In this document: piece by piece, positions 25,846 to 34,809 of the stretch
How the letters are laid out: the number at the start of each line of letters is the position of its first letter
How positions within the stretch are numbered: the first letter of the stretch is position 1
NCBI RefSeq assembly: GCF_034479375.1
Contig: NZ_CP140155.1
Span: 5,241,910-5,305,909, forward strand
Length of the DNA stretch: 64,000 nucleotides
Reading direction: 5' to 3'
From: Rhodopseudomonas palustris
GTDB lineage: Bacteria; Pseudomonadota; Alphaproteobacteria; Rhizobiales; Xanthobacteraceae
Position numbers and translations under genes: made by a program
The notes under the pieces: generated by a model
Database searches by the model: none
Told to the model about the DNA's origin: nothing
Seen by the model: the letters and a program-made list of their open reading frames with translations, nothing else

Positions 25846-27111
25846 TCATGAGATGCGAACCGGCAAGGACTCGTAGCCCTTGACGAAGCTCGAATACACC
25901 CGCTTCGGCTCCCCCACAACTTCAATGCGGTCGAACCGTTTGAGCATTTCTTCCCAGACGATCTTCAGTTGCAATTCGGCGAGGCGCATCCCGACGCAGC
26001 GGTGGATACCGAAACCGAACGACAGATGGATCTTCGGCCGCTTGCGGTCGATGATGAAGTCGTTCGGGCGCTCGATCACCTCGTCGTCGCGGTTGCCTGA
26101 GACGTACCACATCACCACCCGGTCGCCCTTGCGGATGGTCTTGCCGCCGAGTTCGGTGTCCTGCAAGGCGGTGCGGCGCATATGCGCCAGCGGCGTCTGC
26201 CAGCGGATCACCTCGGGTACCATGGTGTCGATCAGCGCCGGATTGGCGCGCAGCTTGGCGAACTGGTCCGGGTTCTGGTTCAGCGCCAGCACCGAGCCGG
26301 TCATGGTGTTGCGGGTGGTGTCGTTGCCGCCGACGATCAACAGCAGGATGTTGCCGATCAGATTGTCGCGGTCCATCTGCCGGGTGGCGTCGTGATGCGC
26401 CATCATCGACAGCAGGTCATTCCGCGGCTCGGAATTGACGCGCTCGTTCCACATCGCCGCGAAGGTCGCGGCGCATTCGTTCAGTTCGTTGCGGCGCTCC
26501 TCCTCCGACGCCACGATCATGCTCTTGGGCAGCGCGGTGGCGACGTCCGACCAGCGCGTCAGCTTGCGCCGCTGCTCGAACGGGAAGTCAAACAAGGTGG
26601 CCAGCATCTGCGTCGTCAACTCGATCGAGACCCGCTCGACGAAGTTGAAGGTTTCGTTGCGCGGCAGGCCGTCGAGCACGGTCTGGGTCCGCCCGCGGAT
26701 CAGCACCGCGAGTTCGTCGAGATGGTCCGGCGTGAACATCGGCGATACGGTCTTGCGCTGCGCCGAATGCCGCGGCTCGTCCATCGCGATGAAGCTCGGC
26801 CAGTCGTAGCCCTGCGGCGCGTCGCGGATCGAGATGCCGCCGAGCGTGGAATCCGATGAGAAGATGCCGTGGTTGGTGTCGACATGCATGATGTCGTTGT
26901 ATTTGGTCACGCTCCAATACGGTTCGATCGGCGCGTTGGTGCAGTAGTGCACCGGCTCTTCGTTGCGCAGCCGCTCGAACCACGGCCACAGCGTATCGTC
27001 GCGGAAATGCCGCGGCGCGCCGGGGTGGAATTGCGACAGCGGCGTCGCATAGGCTTCGTCGCGCGCGGCGCGCTGGCGGGCGGCGTTGTCGATCTCGATG
27101 GTGCCGTGCAT
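25846..27111 (-). CDS. Cytochrome P450, CYP153-type alkane/fatty acid terminal hydroxylase
   Basis: 421 aa. Generic P450 marks: the I-helix GGNDTTRN, the ExxR motif EVIR, and heme binding FGFGIHRCVG with Cys372. CYP153 subfamily marks recalled from that family: FIAMDEPRHSAQRKTVSP, RRKLTRWSDVAT, WQTPLAHMRRTALQDTELGG, VVMWYVSGNRDDEVIERP and RVYSSFVKGYESLPVRI. CYP153 enzymes are soluble and hydroxylate alkanes or fatty acids at the terminal carbon, using a ferredoxin and ferredoxin reductase. No ferredoxin or reductase gene is nearby, so electrons must come from elsewhere. It is first in a minus-strand run with the acyl-CoA dehydrogenase, CoA-transferase, hydratase and ThDP enzyme. Confidence 0.9.
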   Translation of the reverse strand: MHGTIEIDNAARQRAARDEAYATPLSQFHPGAPRHFRDDTLWPWFERLRNEEPVHYCTNAPIEPYWSVTKYNDIMHVDTNHGIFSSDSTLGGISIRDAPQGYDWPSFIAMDEPRHSAQRKTVSPMFTPDHLDELAVLIRGRTQTVLDGLPRNETFNFVERVSIELTTQMLATLFDFPFEQRRKLTRWSDVATALPKSMIVASEEERRNELNECAATFAAMWNERVNSEPRNDLLSMMAHHDATRQMDRDNLIGNILLLIVGGNDTTRNTMTGSVLALNQNPDQFAKLRANPALIDTMVPEVIRWQTPLAHMRRTALQDTELGGKTIRKGDRVVMWYVSGNRDDEVIERPNDFIIDRKRPKIHLSFGFGIHRCVGMRLAELQLKIVWEEMLKRFDRIEVVGEPKRVYSSFVKGYESLPVRIS

Positions 27112-27470
27112 GAAGGGCCCTCGGTTATTGGTGTTGGCGTTTCTGTCCGACAGCCCGCCCTGCGGCGGATCGGCCGTTCTCCCGTCCACCGTCTTGATCG
27201 CGGCGGATCGTGCGGGCGATTACAACCGGTTGTCGTGGCGAGAGCAAGGTACTCCCGGCGTATCCTGCGGTGCTCACGAACAAATTGATCCGGCAGCGGA
27301 TTTCCGCCCGGCGGCGTCTTGCGTCGAGGCGCTGGCAAAGGCCCCGGAAGGCCTCGCCGAAGCGACCAATGGAGCCTTCTCAGCCCTGCGGCGCCATGAC
27401 ATGGTGGCCGCAACCAGAACACTGGCGCGCGGCTTCGGCGCTGCGCCCGACGAGTGGAGACGTCCCGATC
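27112..27470. promoter_or_regulatory. Divergent CYP153/ivd intergenic region
   Basis: 359 bases between the divergent P450 and isovaleryl-CoA dehydrogenase genes. The ivd reading frame stays open upstream to 27210, but that part does not resemble the family and lacks a ribosome-binding site. No operator could be identified with confidence; promoters for both genes must lie here. Confidence 0.4.
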
Positions 27471-28643
27471 ATGATTCCCAACGCGCAGAGCATGTTCAAT
27501 TTCGATCTCGGCGAGACCGCGGATGCGATCCGCGAGACGGTGCGGGATTTCGCGTTCAACGAGATCGCCCCGCGTGCCGACGCGATCGACAAGACCAACA
27601 CCTTCCCGCGCGATCTGTGGCCGAAGCTCGGCGAGCTCGGGCTGCACGGCATCACGGTCGAGGAGGATTACGGCGGCTCGGGGCTCGGCTATCTCGAGCA
27701 CTGCATCGCGGTCGAGGAGATCTCCCGCGCCTCGGCCTCGGTCGGCCTGTCCTACGGCGCGCATTCCAATCTCTGCATCAACCAGATCCGCCGCAACGGC
27801 AGCGAGGCGCAGAAGCGCAAGTACTTGCCGAAGCTGATCTCGGGCGAACATGTCGGCGCGCTGGCGATGTCCGAGCCCGGCGCCGGCTCCGACGTGGTGT
27901 CGATGAAGACCCGCGCCGAGAGGAAGGGCGACCGCTTCGTCCTCAACGGCAACAAGATGTGGATCACCAACGGTCCGATCGCCGAGACGCTGGTGGTCTA
28001 CGCCAAGACCGATCCGAGTGCCGGGCCGCGCGGCATGACCGCGTTTCTGGTCGAGAAAGGCTTCAAGGGATTCAGCACCGCGCAAAAACTCGACAAGCTC
28101 GGCATGCGCGGCTCCGACACCGGCGAACTTGTGTTCGAGGATTGCGAAGTGCCGGAGGAGAACGTGCTCGGCGAGGTCGGCCGCGGCGTCAACGTGCTGA
28201 TGAGCGGGCTCGACTACGAGCGCGCGGTGCTGGCGGCGGGGCCGCTCGGCATCATGCAGGCGTGCATGGACGTGGTGATGCCCTATGTGCACGAGCGCAA
28301 GCAGTTCGGCGAGCCGATCGGCACGTTCCAGCTCGTGCAGGGCAAGATCGCCGACATGTATGTGACGATGAACGCCTCGCGCGCTTACGTCTATGCGGTA
28401 GCGAAGGCCTGCGACCGCGGCCAGACCACCCGCGAGGACGCCGCCGGCGCGATCCTGTATGCGGCCGAGAAGGCGACGCAATGCGCGCTGGATGCAATCC
28501 AGTTGCTCGGCGGCAACGGCTACATCAACGACTATCCGACCGGCCGCCTGCTGCGCGATGCCAAGCTCTACGAAATCGGCGCCGGCACCAGCGAAATCCG
28601 CCGCATGCTGATCGGCCGCGAGCTGTTTGCGAAGACGGCGTAA
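27471..28643 (+). CDS. ivd: Isovaleryl-CoA dehydrogenase
   Basis: 390 aa. The ATG at 27471 gives the standard N-terminus [18 protein letters not shown]-binding blocks [17 protein letters not shown] and KMWITNGP are clear. The catalytic Glu250 sits in [19 protein letters not shown], the position specific to isovaleryl-CoA dehydrogenase, and [36 protein letters not shown] closes the protein. It converts isovaleryl-CoA to 3-methylcrotonyl-CoA in leucine (or branched terpene) breakdown, passing electrons to ETF. The methylcrotonyl-CoA carboxylase genes that usually follow are not present downstream; a repeat and an insertion element are. Confidence 0.93.
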   Translation: MIPNAQSMFNFDLGETADAIRETVRDFAFNEIAPRADAIDKTNTFPRDLWPKLGELGLHGITVEEDYGGSGLGYLEHCIAVEEISRASASVGLSYGAHSNLCINQIRRNGSEAQKRKYLPKLISGEHVGALAMSEPGAGSDVVSMKTRAERKGDRFVLNGNKMWITNGPIAETLVVYAKTDPSAGPRGMTAFLVEKGFKGFSTAQKLDKLGMRGSDTGELVFEDCEVPEENVLGEVGRGVNVLMSGLDYERAVLAAGPLGIMQACMDVVMPYVHERKQFGEPIGTFQLVQGKIADMYVTMNASRAYVYAVAKACDRGQTTREDAAGAILYAAEKATQCALDAIQLLGGNGYINDYPTGRLLRDAKLYEIGAGTSEIRRMLIGRELFAKTA

Positions 28644-28668
28644 GGCGGTCGCGCCTTGGTCTCGCGAC

Positions 28669-28783
28669 GTCATTCCGGGGCGCGAGCGCAGCTCGCGAAC
28701 CCGGAATCTCGAGATGCTCATCGACCGTTCGCAACAACCTCTGGATTCCGGGTTCGCTCACTTCGTGAGCGCCCCGGAATGAC
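28669..28783. repeat. Palindromic intergenic repeat, family A (copy 3)
   Basis: GTCATTCCGGGGCGCGAGCG at the left, GAGCGCCCCGGAATGAC at the right, with AACCCGGAATCTCGAG and GGATTCCGGGTTCGC inside. It follows ivd and borders the IS481 element. Confidence 0.9.
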
Positions 28784-28810
28784 GGGGTTCAGTGCTCTGT
28801 TCAACCGGCA

Positions 28811-30110
28811 TGATTCCCGACACTTTAGACCGGGATGATTGTCGACAGGTCTTTGTCCGCGTGTTGCGGCGCGTAGCGCAGCCCCTCTCGGGGCGGAGCG
28901 AAGCGACGGAACACGCGGAGGCGATCGATCAGGCCGATGTCGTAGTGGCAGAACCGCACGATCTGGTCGCCGTTGTCGAGTTCGGCGATGCCGATCGGTT
29001 CTCCGATCAGCGCCTCGCTGATGAAGATGCGCTCGCCGTGCCACATGATCTCGCCGGAGCTGCGGACCCGCCGCACCTCGTGGTCGGCGTCGTACCAGGG
29101 GTCCGCGATCCGGTCCGGCATCTGCCGCGTCGAGACGGTGTAGAGTTCGGCCGGCGGTCGCTGGCCGAGCGCCTCGTGCGGGCGCTCCCGATTGTAGTGA
29201 TCGCGGAAGGCATCGAAGCGGGACTGCTGCTGGGTCGCCGTGGCCGCCGGCGGGCGCGAGGTCTGTGCCTTCAGGGTCCGATGCATCCGCTCGTGACGGC
29301 CGTTCTCCTGCGGCGAGGCTGGATGCACGAAATGCGGCTCGATCCCGAGCTTGAGCCACCAGGCCGACAGCCGGGTCAGCCCGCAGGCGCCGGTCGAACC
29401 GAACGGCGAGCCGTTGTCGCAGCGGATCGCCCGCGGCAGGCCATGGCGGCGGAAGGCATCGAGAAACAACGGCATCGTGGCGTCGATGGTTTGCGGCGTG
29501 ATGGCGATGTCGAACAGATAGCGGCTGAAACCGTCGGTCAGCGTCAAGGGATCGATCCGGGTGCCGTCGCGGGTCCGAAACCAGCCCTTGAAGTCGGCCG
29601 CCCATTCGTCGTTCGGCGCGCTCACCGCTGCAAACGGTCGTTGCTGAGCCAGCGCCGGCCGCCGCCGCCTGACCGGCGCGATCAGCCCGGCCTGCTTCAA
29701 CAATCCGCCGATCGTCGAGGCCGAAGGCCACGCGTTCTCCGGATGCTTGCGCCGCAGGATCGCCAGAAGCTTGCGCGGACCCATGTGCGGAAACCGGCGC
29801 CGCAGATCGACGATCGTCGCAACCAGTGCGGCATCGGTCCGCTGCGGGCAATGATGCGGAGCATGCGAGCGGTCCACGAACCAGTCCTCGGCCCCGCTGT
29901 CCCGACGCCGCCGCCACTCGTAGAACGTGTCTCGACTGACCCCGTAGCGCCGGCACAGATCCGACACGCTCCAATGGCCGCTCGCATGCTCCGACAGCAT
30001 CCGCACCCGCTGTTCCATCCGACAGGTCTCCACAAAAGGCATCGGCGGTCCTCCCTCCGATGCAGTGTGAACTGTCGACAATCACCCCGGTCTGAACTGT
30101 CAGGAATCTA
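28811..30110. mobile_element. IS481-family insertion sequence, apparently intact
   Basis: About 1.3 kb. The imperfect terminal inverted repeats are at 28811-28848 (TGATTCCCGACA...) and 30072-30110 (complement AGATTCCTGACA...); about 30 of 38 bases match, including the inner block GTGATTGTCGACAG (right) or ATGATTGTCGACAG (left). A complete transposase gene fills the element. CCGG stands just outside both ends (28805-28808 and 30112-30115) and could be a short target duplication or part of the repeat. The transposase stop codon lies within the left repeat. Confidence 0.85.
28825..30042 (-). CDS. IS481 family transposase
   Basis: 405 aa from an ATG at 30040-30042, preceded by GGAGG at a good distance; a TTG further up (30081) is less likely. 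An N-terminal helix-turn-helix (about residues 25-48, SVSDLCRRYGVSRDTFYEWRRR) precedes an rve-type core with the full catalytic triad: Asp150 (WAADFKG), Asp209 (RCDNGS) and Glu246 (SPQENGRHE). No stops or frameshifts are seen, so it may still be active. No passenger genes are carried. Confidence 0.95.
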   Translation of the reverse strand: MPFVETCRMEQRVRMLSEHASGHWSVSDLCRRYGVSRDTFYEWRRRRDSGAEDWFVDRSHAPHHCPQRTDAALVATIVDLRRRFPHMGPRKLLAILRRKHPENAWPSASTIGGLLKQAGLIAPVRRRRPALAQQRPFAAVSAPNDEWAADFKGWFRTRDGTRIDPLTLTDGFSRYLFDIAITPQTIDATMPLFLDAFRRHGLPRAIRCDNGSPFGSTGACGLTRLSAWWLKLGIEPHFVHPASPQENGRHERMHRTLKAQTSRPPAATATQQQSRFDAFRDHYNRERPHEALGQRPPAELYTVSTRQMPDRIADPWYDADHEVRRVRSSGEIMWHGERIFISEALIGEPIGIAELDNGDQIVRFCHYDIGLIDRLRVFRRFAPPREGLRYAPQHADKDLSTIIPV

Positions 30111-30119
30111 TCCGGTCCG

Positions 30120-30420
30120 TACCCTCGCGTCGCCCCCACCCCAACCCTCCCCCGCAAGGGCGGGAGAGGGGGCTCGCCGTGCCTGGTGAGAGGCCGCGCG
30201 CTGTCGCGCAGGCGCGTCGGCGCGAGTGAGTGCTGATGATGCGTCCTTCGGAGCCGCTGCCGCGGCGCGCGCTGAACCTCTCCCCGCGCGCGGGGAGAGG
30301 TCGGCTTGCATCGCCAGATGCAAGCCGGGTGAGGGGGCGCCTCGACAAGGCCGAGAGTCAGTGCTCGCGTCGCCCCTCACCCCAACCCTCTCCCCGCAAG
30401 AGCGGGGCGAGGGAGCCCGC
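30120..30420. repeat. Palindromic intergenic repeats, family C (copies 4 and 5)
   Basis: Two adjoining units. The first (30120-30180) is built on CCCTCCCCCGCAAGGGCGGGAGAGGG. The second (about 30270-30415) has CTCTCCCCGCGCGCGGGGAGAG, a GCTTGCATCGCCAGATGCAAGC hairpin (shown arm-loop-arm) and CTCTCCCCGCAAGAGCGGGG. Together they fill most of the 459 bases between the IS element and the DUF2927 gene; the remainder (to 30501) shows nothing else. Confidence 0.8.
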
Positions 30421-30501
30421 CGTGCTTGGGGCGCGGGAACTCTCTAACAATGGAAGTGGGCGTTGGGCGTGCCCCGCGCGCAACTGCGCGCTTGCCCCGC
30501 G

Positions 30502-31311
30502 CTACGGTCCGAGCCCGTTGGTCTTGCCGACGAAGCTGCGGACGTCGGTCATCACCTGCGGCAGCACGGCCTTGACCTCCTGCACCGTCATCCCCGGCTT
30601 CACCTCGGGGTGGTACAGGATGTTCAGCAGATACTGGTCGTAGACGTCGAAATAGCCCTTCTGGACGTCGTCGTTGAACATCGTCCACGGCACCTCGTCG
30701 GTGTCGTTGATCGGGCCGAGCGACTGCAGCAGTTCCTCATAGGCACAATCGAGGAAGACGAAGTCGCCGTTGTCGACTGTCAGGATCACCTGGGCCTGTT
30801 CGATCTCGTATCTGTCGTTCTTGCGGAAGCCGGACAGGCATTGCGGGTCCAGCGACTGGTGGATCTCCCGCGCGCGCTCGGCGCCGTAGAAGCTCGCGAT
30901 GGTCTTGCCGAGATTCCTGTCGCGGACGAGGTGAACGGTGACGTTGGCCTCGTCGCTGTCGTCGGTCATCGCGATGTCGAGATGGCGCACCCGCCGGGCG
31001 ATGTCGGCGACCACCCGGGAGAGCTCGGCTCGCCGGTCGGGCCGGGTTTCGCCTTCGGCAAAGATCCGCACTGGACCCTGGAATTTCCGGATCCGATCGA
31101 CCCGTCCGGCGACGTGATACTCGGCCCCGAACGCGATCTTGAAGAAGCCGTCGAGGATCTGGCTGTCGCTGAAGTCCGTCTTCTCGGCGCGCTGGTTCGC
31201 CGGGATGTCGGTGCGGTCGGCCGCGGACGATGAAGCCACGACGGACGCCGTCAGTGCGATGGCGACGATCGCCGCGAGCGCGCGTCGGAAGGGGCGGGGG
31301 CCGCGTTGCAT
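30502..31311 (-). CDS. DUF2927 domain protein, exported
   Basis: 269 aa. A signal peptide (MQRGPRPFRRALAAIVAIALTASVVASSSA) is followed by a DUF2927 domain, with LDGFFKIAFGAEYHVAGRVDRIRKFQGPVRIFAEG, a central HLDIAMTDDSDEANVTVHLV block, the ECxS-like LDPQCLSGFRKN and the acidic FVFLDCAYEELLQSLGPINDTDEVPWTMFNDDV. The family resembles zincin-like secreted proteins, but no HExxH motif is seen. The function is unknown. The ATG at 31309-31311 was taken since an upstream extension begins only with TTG. It follows the L,D-transpeptidase gene on the same strand, 85 bases away. Confidence 0.85.
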   Translation of the reverse strand: MQRGPRPFRRALAAIVAIALTASVVASSSAADRTDIPANQRAEKTDFSDSQILDGFFKIAFGAEYHVAGRVDRIRKFQGPVRIFAEGETRPDRRAELSRVVADIARRVRHLDIAMTDDSDEANVTVHLVRDRNLGKTIASFYGAERAREIHQSLDPQCLSGFRKNDRYEIEQAQVILTVDNGDFVFLDCAYEELLQSLGPINDTDEVPWTMFNDDVQKGYFDVYDQYLLNILYHPEVKPGMTVQEVKAVLPQVMTDVRSFVGKTNGLGP

Positions 31312-31396
31312 CGCCGGACGCTGCCGCAATCGCGGCGGCCGCACAACCCGCAATTCGGGGCATCGGGCCCGCGCGGGCCCGGCGCACGCGATCGTG

Positions 31397-31981
31397 TCAG
31401 TTCTTGACGACGACCTTGGTGCCGACGCGGACGCGCTCGTAGAGATCGACGACGTCCTCGTTAGTCATCCGGAAACAGCCGGACGATACCGCCTGGCCGA
31501 TCGTCTCCGGCTCGTTGGAGCCGTGGATGCGGTACAGCGTCGAACCGAGATACATCGCCCGCGCGCCGAGCGGATTGTCCTCGCCGCCGGCCATGTGGCG
31601 CGGCAGGTCGGGGCGCCGGCGCAACATCTGCGCCGGCGGCGTCCAACTCGGCCATTCCTTCTTCGCGGTGATGCGGTGGGTGCCCGCCCAGCGGAAGCCG
31701 TCGCGGCCCACGCCGATGCCATAGCGCAGCGCGGTTCCGTCGGCGCCGACCAGATAAAGCCGCCGTTCCGAGGTGCTGATCACGATGGTTCCGGGCGCAT
31801 AATTGCCCATGAACTGGACACGCTCGCGCGGCACCGGGCTCACGCCGGAGGAGCCGGAGCGGAAGAACGGCCCGAAGCCCATCACCTCGCGCAGGTCCAT
31901 CTCCTGCGCGGGCGCCTGGGAGATTCCGGCTGCGGCAAAAGCGGCGGCGAAGGCGAACAGGCGAACAGCGGAAGCGATCAT
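31397..31981 (-). CDS. L,D-transpeptidase (YkuD domain), exported
   Basis: 194 aa. Signal peptide at residues 1-26 (MIASAVRLFAF...SQAPAQ). The YkuD domain (about 62-192) has APGTIVISTSERRLYLV at the start, His153 in RIHGSN and the nucleophile Cys169 in SSGCFRMTN. GAGG seven bases before the ATG at 31979-31981 supports the start. It is a shorter paralogue of the enzyme at 791-1546; the two share GVGR-GF-WAGT and NPLGARAMYLGST blocks. It crosslinks peptidoglycan (3-3) or attaches proteins to it in the periplasm. Confidence 0.95.
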   Translation of the reverse strand: MIASAVRLFAFAAAFAAAGISQAPAQEMDLREVMGFGPFFRSGSSGVSPVPRERVQFMGNYAPGTIVISTSERRLYLVGADGTALRYGIGVGRDGFRWAGTHRITAKKEWPSWTPPAQMLRRRPDLPRHMAGGEDNPLGARAMYLGSTLYRIHGSNEPETIGQAVSSGCFRMTNEDVVDLYERVRVGTKVVVKN

Positions 31982-32163
31982 CGATGAACCTCGCAATCGT
32001 CAGAATGTTACCCGAGACAGGCCACAATCATAGCCCGGGCGCAAGCTGTCCGGGCAGCGCGCATTGTCGCCTCGCGCAATTCTGATCCGCGCCGTGGCCC
32101 TTTGACGAAACCACGGAACAATGATTGATCGGTCGAAGAAACGCTACAACCGGGAGAGACGCG

Positions 32164-33708
32164 ATGAATGGTGCCGAAAGTCTGGTGCGGACGCTGGTCC
32201 ATGGCGGCGTGGACGTCTGTTTCGCCAACCCCGGCACCTCGGAGATGCACTTCGTCGCCGCGCTCGATCGAGTCGAGGGCATGCGCTGCGTGCTCGGCCT
32301 GTTCGAGGGCGTGGTCACCGGCGCCGCCGACGGCTATTTCCGGATGAAGCGCACGCCCGCCTCGACGCTGCTGCATCTCGGCCCCGGCCTCGCCAACGGC
32401 CTCGCCAATCTGCACAACGCCAAGAAGGCGAGTTCCGGCATCGTCAATATCGTCGGCCAGCACGCCACCTACCACATCGACTACAACGCGCCGCTGACCT
32501 CGGACATCGAAGGCCTGGCGCGGCCGATGTCGTCCTGGGTCCGCACCTCGCCGGACGCGCAATCGGTGGCGCGCGACGGCGCTGCCGCGATCGCCGCGGC
32601 CAAGAGCGCGCCGCCGCAGATCGCCACGCTGATTCTGCCGGCCGACACCGCCTGGGGAGAGGCCGACGGCATCGCCGACGTGCCGAACGATTCCCAGCGC
32701 CCGAGCTACTCGCCGCACGCGGTCGAGGCCGCCGCGCGCGTGCTGCGCTCGGGCGAGCCGACGCTGCTGCTGATGACCGGCGGGGCGCTGACCGAACACG
32801 GCCTCGACCTCGCCGCGCGGATCGCCGGCAAGACCGGCTGCAAGGTGATGGGCCAGACCTACAACCCGCGAATGGCGCGCGGCCGCGGCCGCTACTCGAT
32901 CGAGCGGATTCCCTATGTGATCGAGGCCGCGCTGCCGATCCTGAAGGATTTCCGCCACATCGTGCTGGTCGAGGCCAATGATCCGGTGGCGTTCTTCGCC
33001 TATCCGAACAAGCCGAGCCTGCTGAAGCCCGAAGGCTGCGAGGTGCATCGCATGACTGAGGGCGGCGAGAATTCGGTCGCGGCGCTCGAAGCGCTGGCCG
33101 GCGCGCTCGGTGCCAAAGCGCAGGACGCGCAGCCGCAGAAACTCGTCGAGATCGCGCGGCCGAGCGGCGCGCTCACACATGCCTCGATCGCGATGGCGAT
33201 CGCCATGGCGATTCCGGAAAACGCCATCGTGATCGACGAATCGATCACCACCGGCCGCGGCTTCTTCCCGCCGACGGCGGCGGCCCCGCCGCACGACTGG
33301 CTGCAGAACATGGGAGGCTCGATCGGCTTCTCGCCGCCGGTCGCGGTCGGCGCCGCGGTGGCGTGTCCGGACCGCAAGGTGATCTGCATGGTCGGCGACG
33401 GCAGCGCGATGTACACGCTGCAGGCGCTGTGGACCCAGGCGCGCGAAAATCTCGACGTCACAACCGTGGTGTTCGCCAACCGCAAATATCAGATCCTGCG
33501 CGGCGAATTCGACGGAGTCGGCGCCGGCGAGCCGGGCCAGCGCGCGCAGGACATGCTGTCGCTGGATCGGCCGAACCTCGACTGGGTGTCGCTGGCCAAG
33601 GGCATGGGCGTGCCGGCCCGCGCCGTGACCAGCGCCGATGAACTCAACAAGGCGCTCGACGCCGGCGTCGCCGGCAGCGGTCCGAATTTGATCGAAGTGC
33701 AGATGTAA
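32164..33708 (+). CDS. Acetolactate synthase large-subunit-like ThDP enzyme, substrate unknown
   Basis: 514 aa. It has the three-domain plan of ThDP-dependent decarboxylases: NPGTSEMHFVAAL and the cofactor-activating Glu in LGLFEGVVTGAADGY (about residue 48) at the N-terminus; a middle domain; and the ThDP-binding GDGSAMYTLQALWTQ...VVFANRKYQIL at about 415-445. FAD-binding residues typical of true acetolactate synthases are not evident, and the benzoylformate-decarboxylase histidines are absent. It is thus a different group from the enzyme at 20594-22216. The ATG at 32164 is preceded by GGGAGAG. Divergent from the L,D-transpeptidase and alone on its strand; its reaction cannot be stated. Confidence 0.8.
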   Translation: MNGAESLVRTLVHGGVDVCFANPGTSEMHFVAALDRVEGMRCVLGLFEGVVTGAADGYFRMKRTPASTLLHLGPGLANGLANLHNAKKASSGIVNIVGQHATYHIDYNAPLTSDIEGLARPMSSWVRTSPDAQSVARDGAAAIAAAKSAPPQIATLILPADTAWGEADGIADVPNDSQRPSYSPHAVEAAARVLRSGEPTLLLMTGGALTEHGLDLAARIAGKTGCKVMGQTYNPRMARGRGRYSIERIPYVIEAALPILKDFRHIVLVEANDPVAFFAYPNKPSLLKPEGCEVHRMTEGGENSVAALEALAGALGAKAQDAQPQKLVEIARPSGALTHASIAMAIAMAIPENAIVIDESITTGRGFFPPTAAAPPHDWLQNMGGSIGFSPPVAVGAAVACPDRKVICMVGDGSAMYTLQALWTQARENLDVTTVVFANRKYQILRGEFDGVGAGEPGQRAQDMLSLDRPNLDWVSLAKGMGVPARAVTSADELNKALDAGVAGSGPNLIEVQM

Positions 33709-33809
33709 CCGGCGCGCCTGCGCGGCCACGACCGGCGAACCGGTTGTCGAAACGCCGCGTTCTGCGTAGCGTGGGCTGCGGCGGCGCGTTTGCCGCCGGT
33801 GGAGCAGGC

Positions 33810-34244
33810 ATGAAGCGATATCTGATTTTCGGCGCGCTCGGTCCGTTCGTCGGCGGATTGCTTCTGCTGTTCGCGACCAGCTATCTGTCCGGCTATTGGG
33901 CGCACACCGATCTGATGGAGCTGAAGAAGTTCGTCGTCGTCCTGTTCAGGTCGCTGCAATACAGCTACCTGTTCGGACTGCTTCCGGCGCTGATCATGGC
34001 TGCGATCGACGAGATCATCTGCCACATTCGCCCGATCGGCCCGCGGGTGCGGATGCTGATCGTCGGCCTGATCGGCTTCGCCGCCACCGCGTTCCTGTAT
34101 TCCAACCGCGGCGCCGACGCCGGCTCGCTGCAACTGGTGCTGTACGGCATGGTCGGCCTGGTGCCGGCGATGCTGTCGTCCTGGCTCGCCGAACGATTCT
34201 GTCCGCCGGTCGTCACGAAGACGACGGGGCAGGCGTCGACATAG
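33810..34244 (+). CDS. DUF5413-like membrane protein
   Basis: 144 aa with four predicted membrane helices (about residues 3-25, 47-66, 80-98, 105-130). GGAG six bases before the ATG at 33810 fixes the start. The profile (MKRYLIFGALGPFVGGLL...YLFGLLPALIMAAIDE) recalls the DUF5413 family of Bradyrhizobiaceae. The function is unknown. It converges with the short gene downstream. Confidence 0.7.
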   Translation: MKRYLIFGALGPFVGGLLLLFATSYLSGYWAHTDLMELKKFVVVLFRSLQYSYLFGLLPALIMAAIDEIICHIRPIGPRVRMLIVGLIGFAATAFLYSNRGADAGSLQLVLYGMVGLVPAMLSSWLAERFCPPVVTKTTGQAST

Positions 34245-34265
34245 CGCGCGAGCAACTCCTCAGGC

Positions 34266-34583
34266 TCAGCCGCGCGCGGCGGCGCTGCCCCAATCGCTCA
34301 GGCTTTCGATCGCATCGTCCTGCAGCGCGGTGTCGATCTTGTCCTTCAGTTCGGCATGGCGATCGCGCGCCGCTTCGAATTCGGCATGGCTCATCGCGCC
34401 GCGATGCGACCGGATCTGCGGATCGAGCCGCAGGAATTCCTCGGTCTCCGCGGGCGACAGCCCGGCGATCACGGTGACGCCGCGCGAATCCTTGATCAGC
34501 GCGCGCATCTGCTCCAGCCATTGCCGCAGCGCGGTCTCCTGCTCGAGCAAGCCGATGATTTTCTGTTCGAGGGTATGAGCCAT
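34266..34583 (-). CDS. Hypothetical soluble protein, 105 aa
   Basis: Mostly helical and charged (MAHTLEQKIIGLLEQETALRQWLEQMRALI...). Residues 60-95 are rich in Asp, Glu, Arg and His (EEFLRLDPQIRSHRGAMSHAEFEAARDRHAELKDKID). AAGGA just before the ATG at 34581-34583 supports it. No family recognised. It converges on the DUF5413 gene, leaving about 20 bases between stops. Confidence 0.65.
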   Translation of the reverse strand: MAHTLEQKIIGLLEQETALRQWLEQMRALIKDSRGVTVIAGLSPAETEEFLRLDPQIRSHRGAMSHAEFEAARDRHAELKDKIDTALQDDAIESLSDWGSAAARG

Positions 34584-34809
34584 GGTCCTTCGCCTCCCGC
34601 CGATGGTCTGCTGAGCCATCTGCCAAGTCGCCTAACCGACCGCTGCGGCCGCCGCTTTGTGCCGGATCAATTGCTGCGGTGCGCCGGTGTGCGGCCGATT
34701 GGCGCGAATGCGAGCGAGGGGCAGAAGTGGAGGGAGCAGTGCCGAATGGTGGCCTCTCGCGCTGAAAGTGAAGGGCGGGCGCTCGACGGCAGAGGGCTTG
34801 CCGGAAATC

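Noticed and set aside
27210..27470. Upstream in-frame extension of isovaleryl-CoA dehydrogenase
   Set aside because: Its composition is not like the family, it has no ribosome-binding site, and the ATG at 27471 gives the standard N-terminus.
30120..30420. Possible CRISPR array in the repeat-rich stretch
   Set aside because: Repeats are palindromic, unequal in spacing and not separated by uniform spacers; no cas genes are near.
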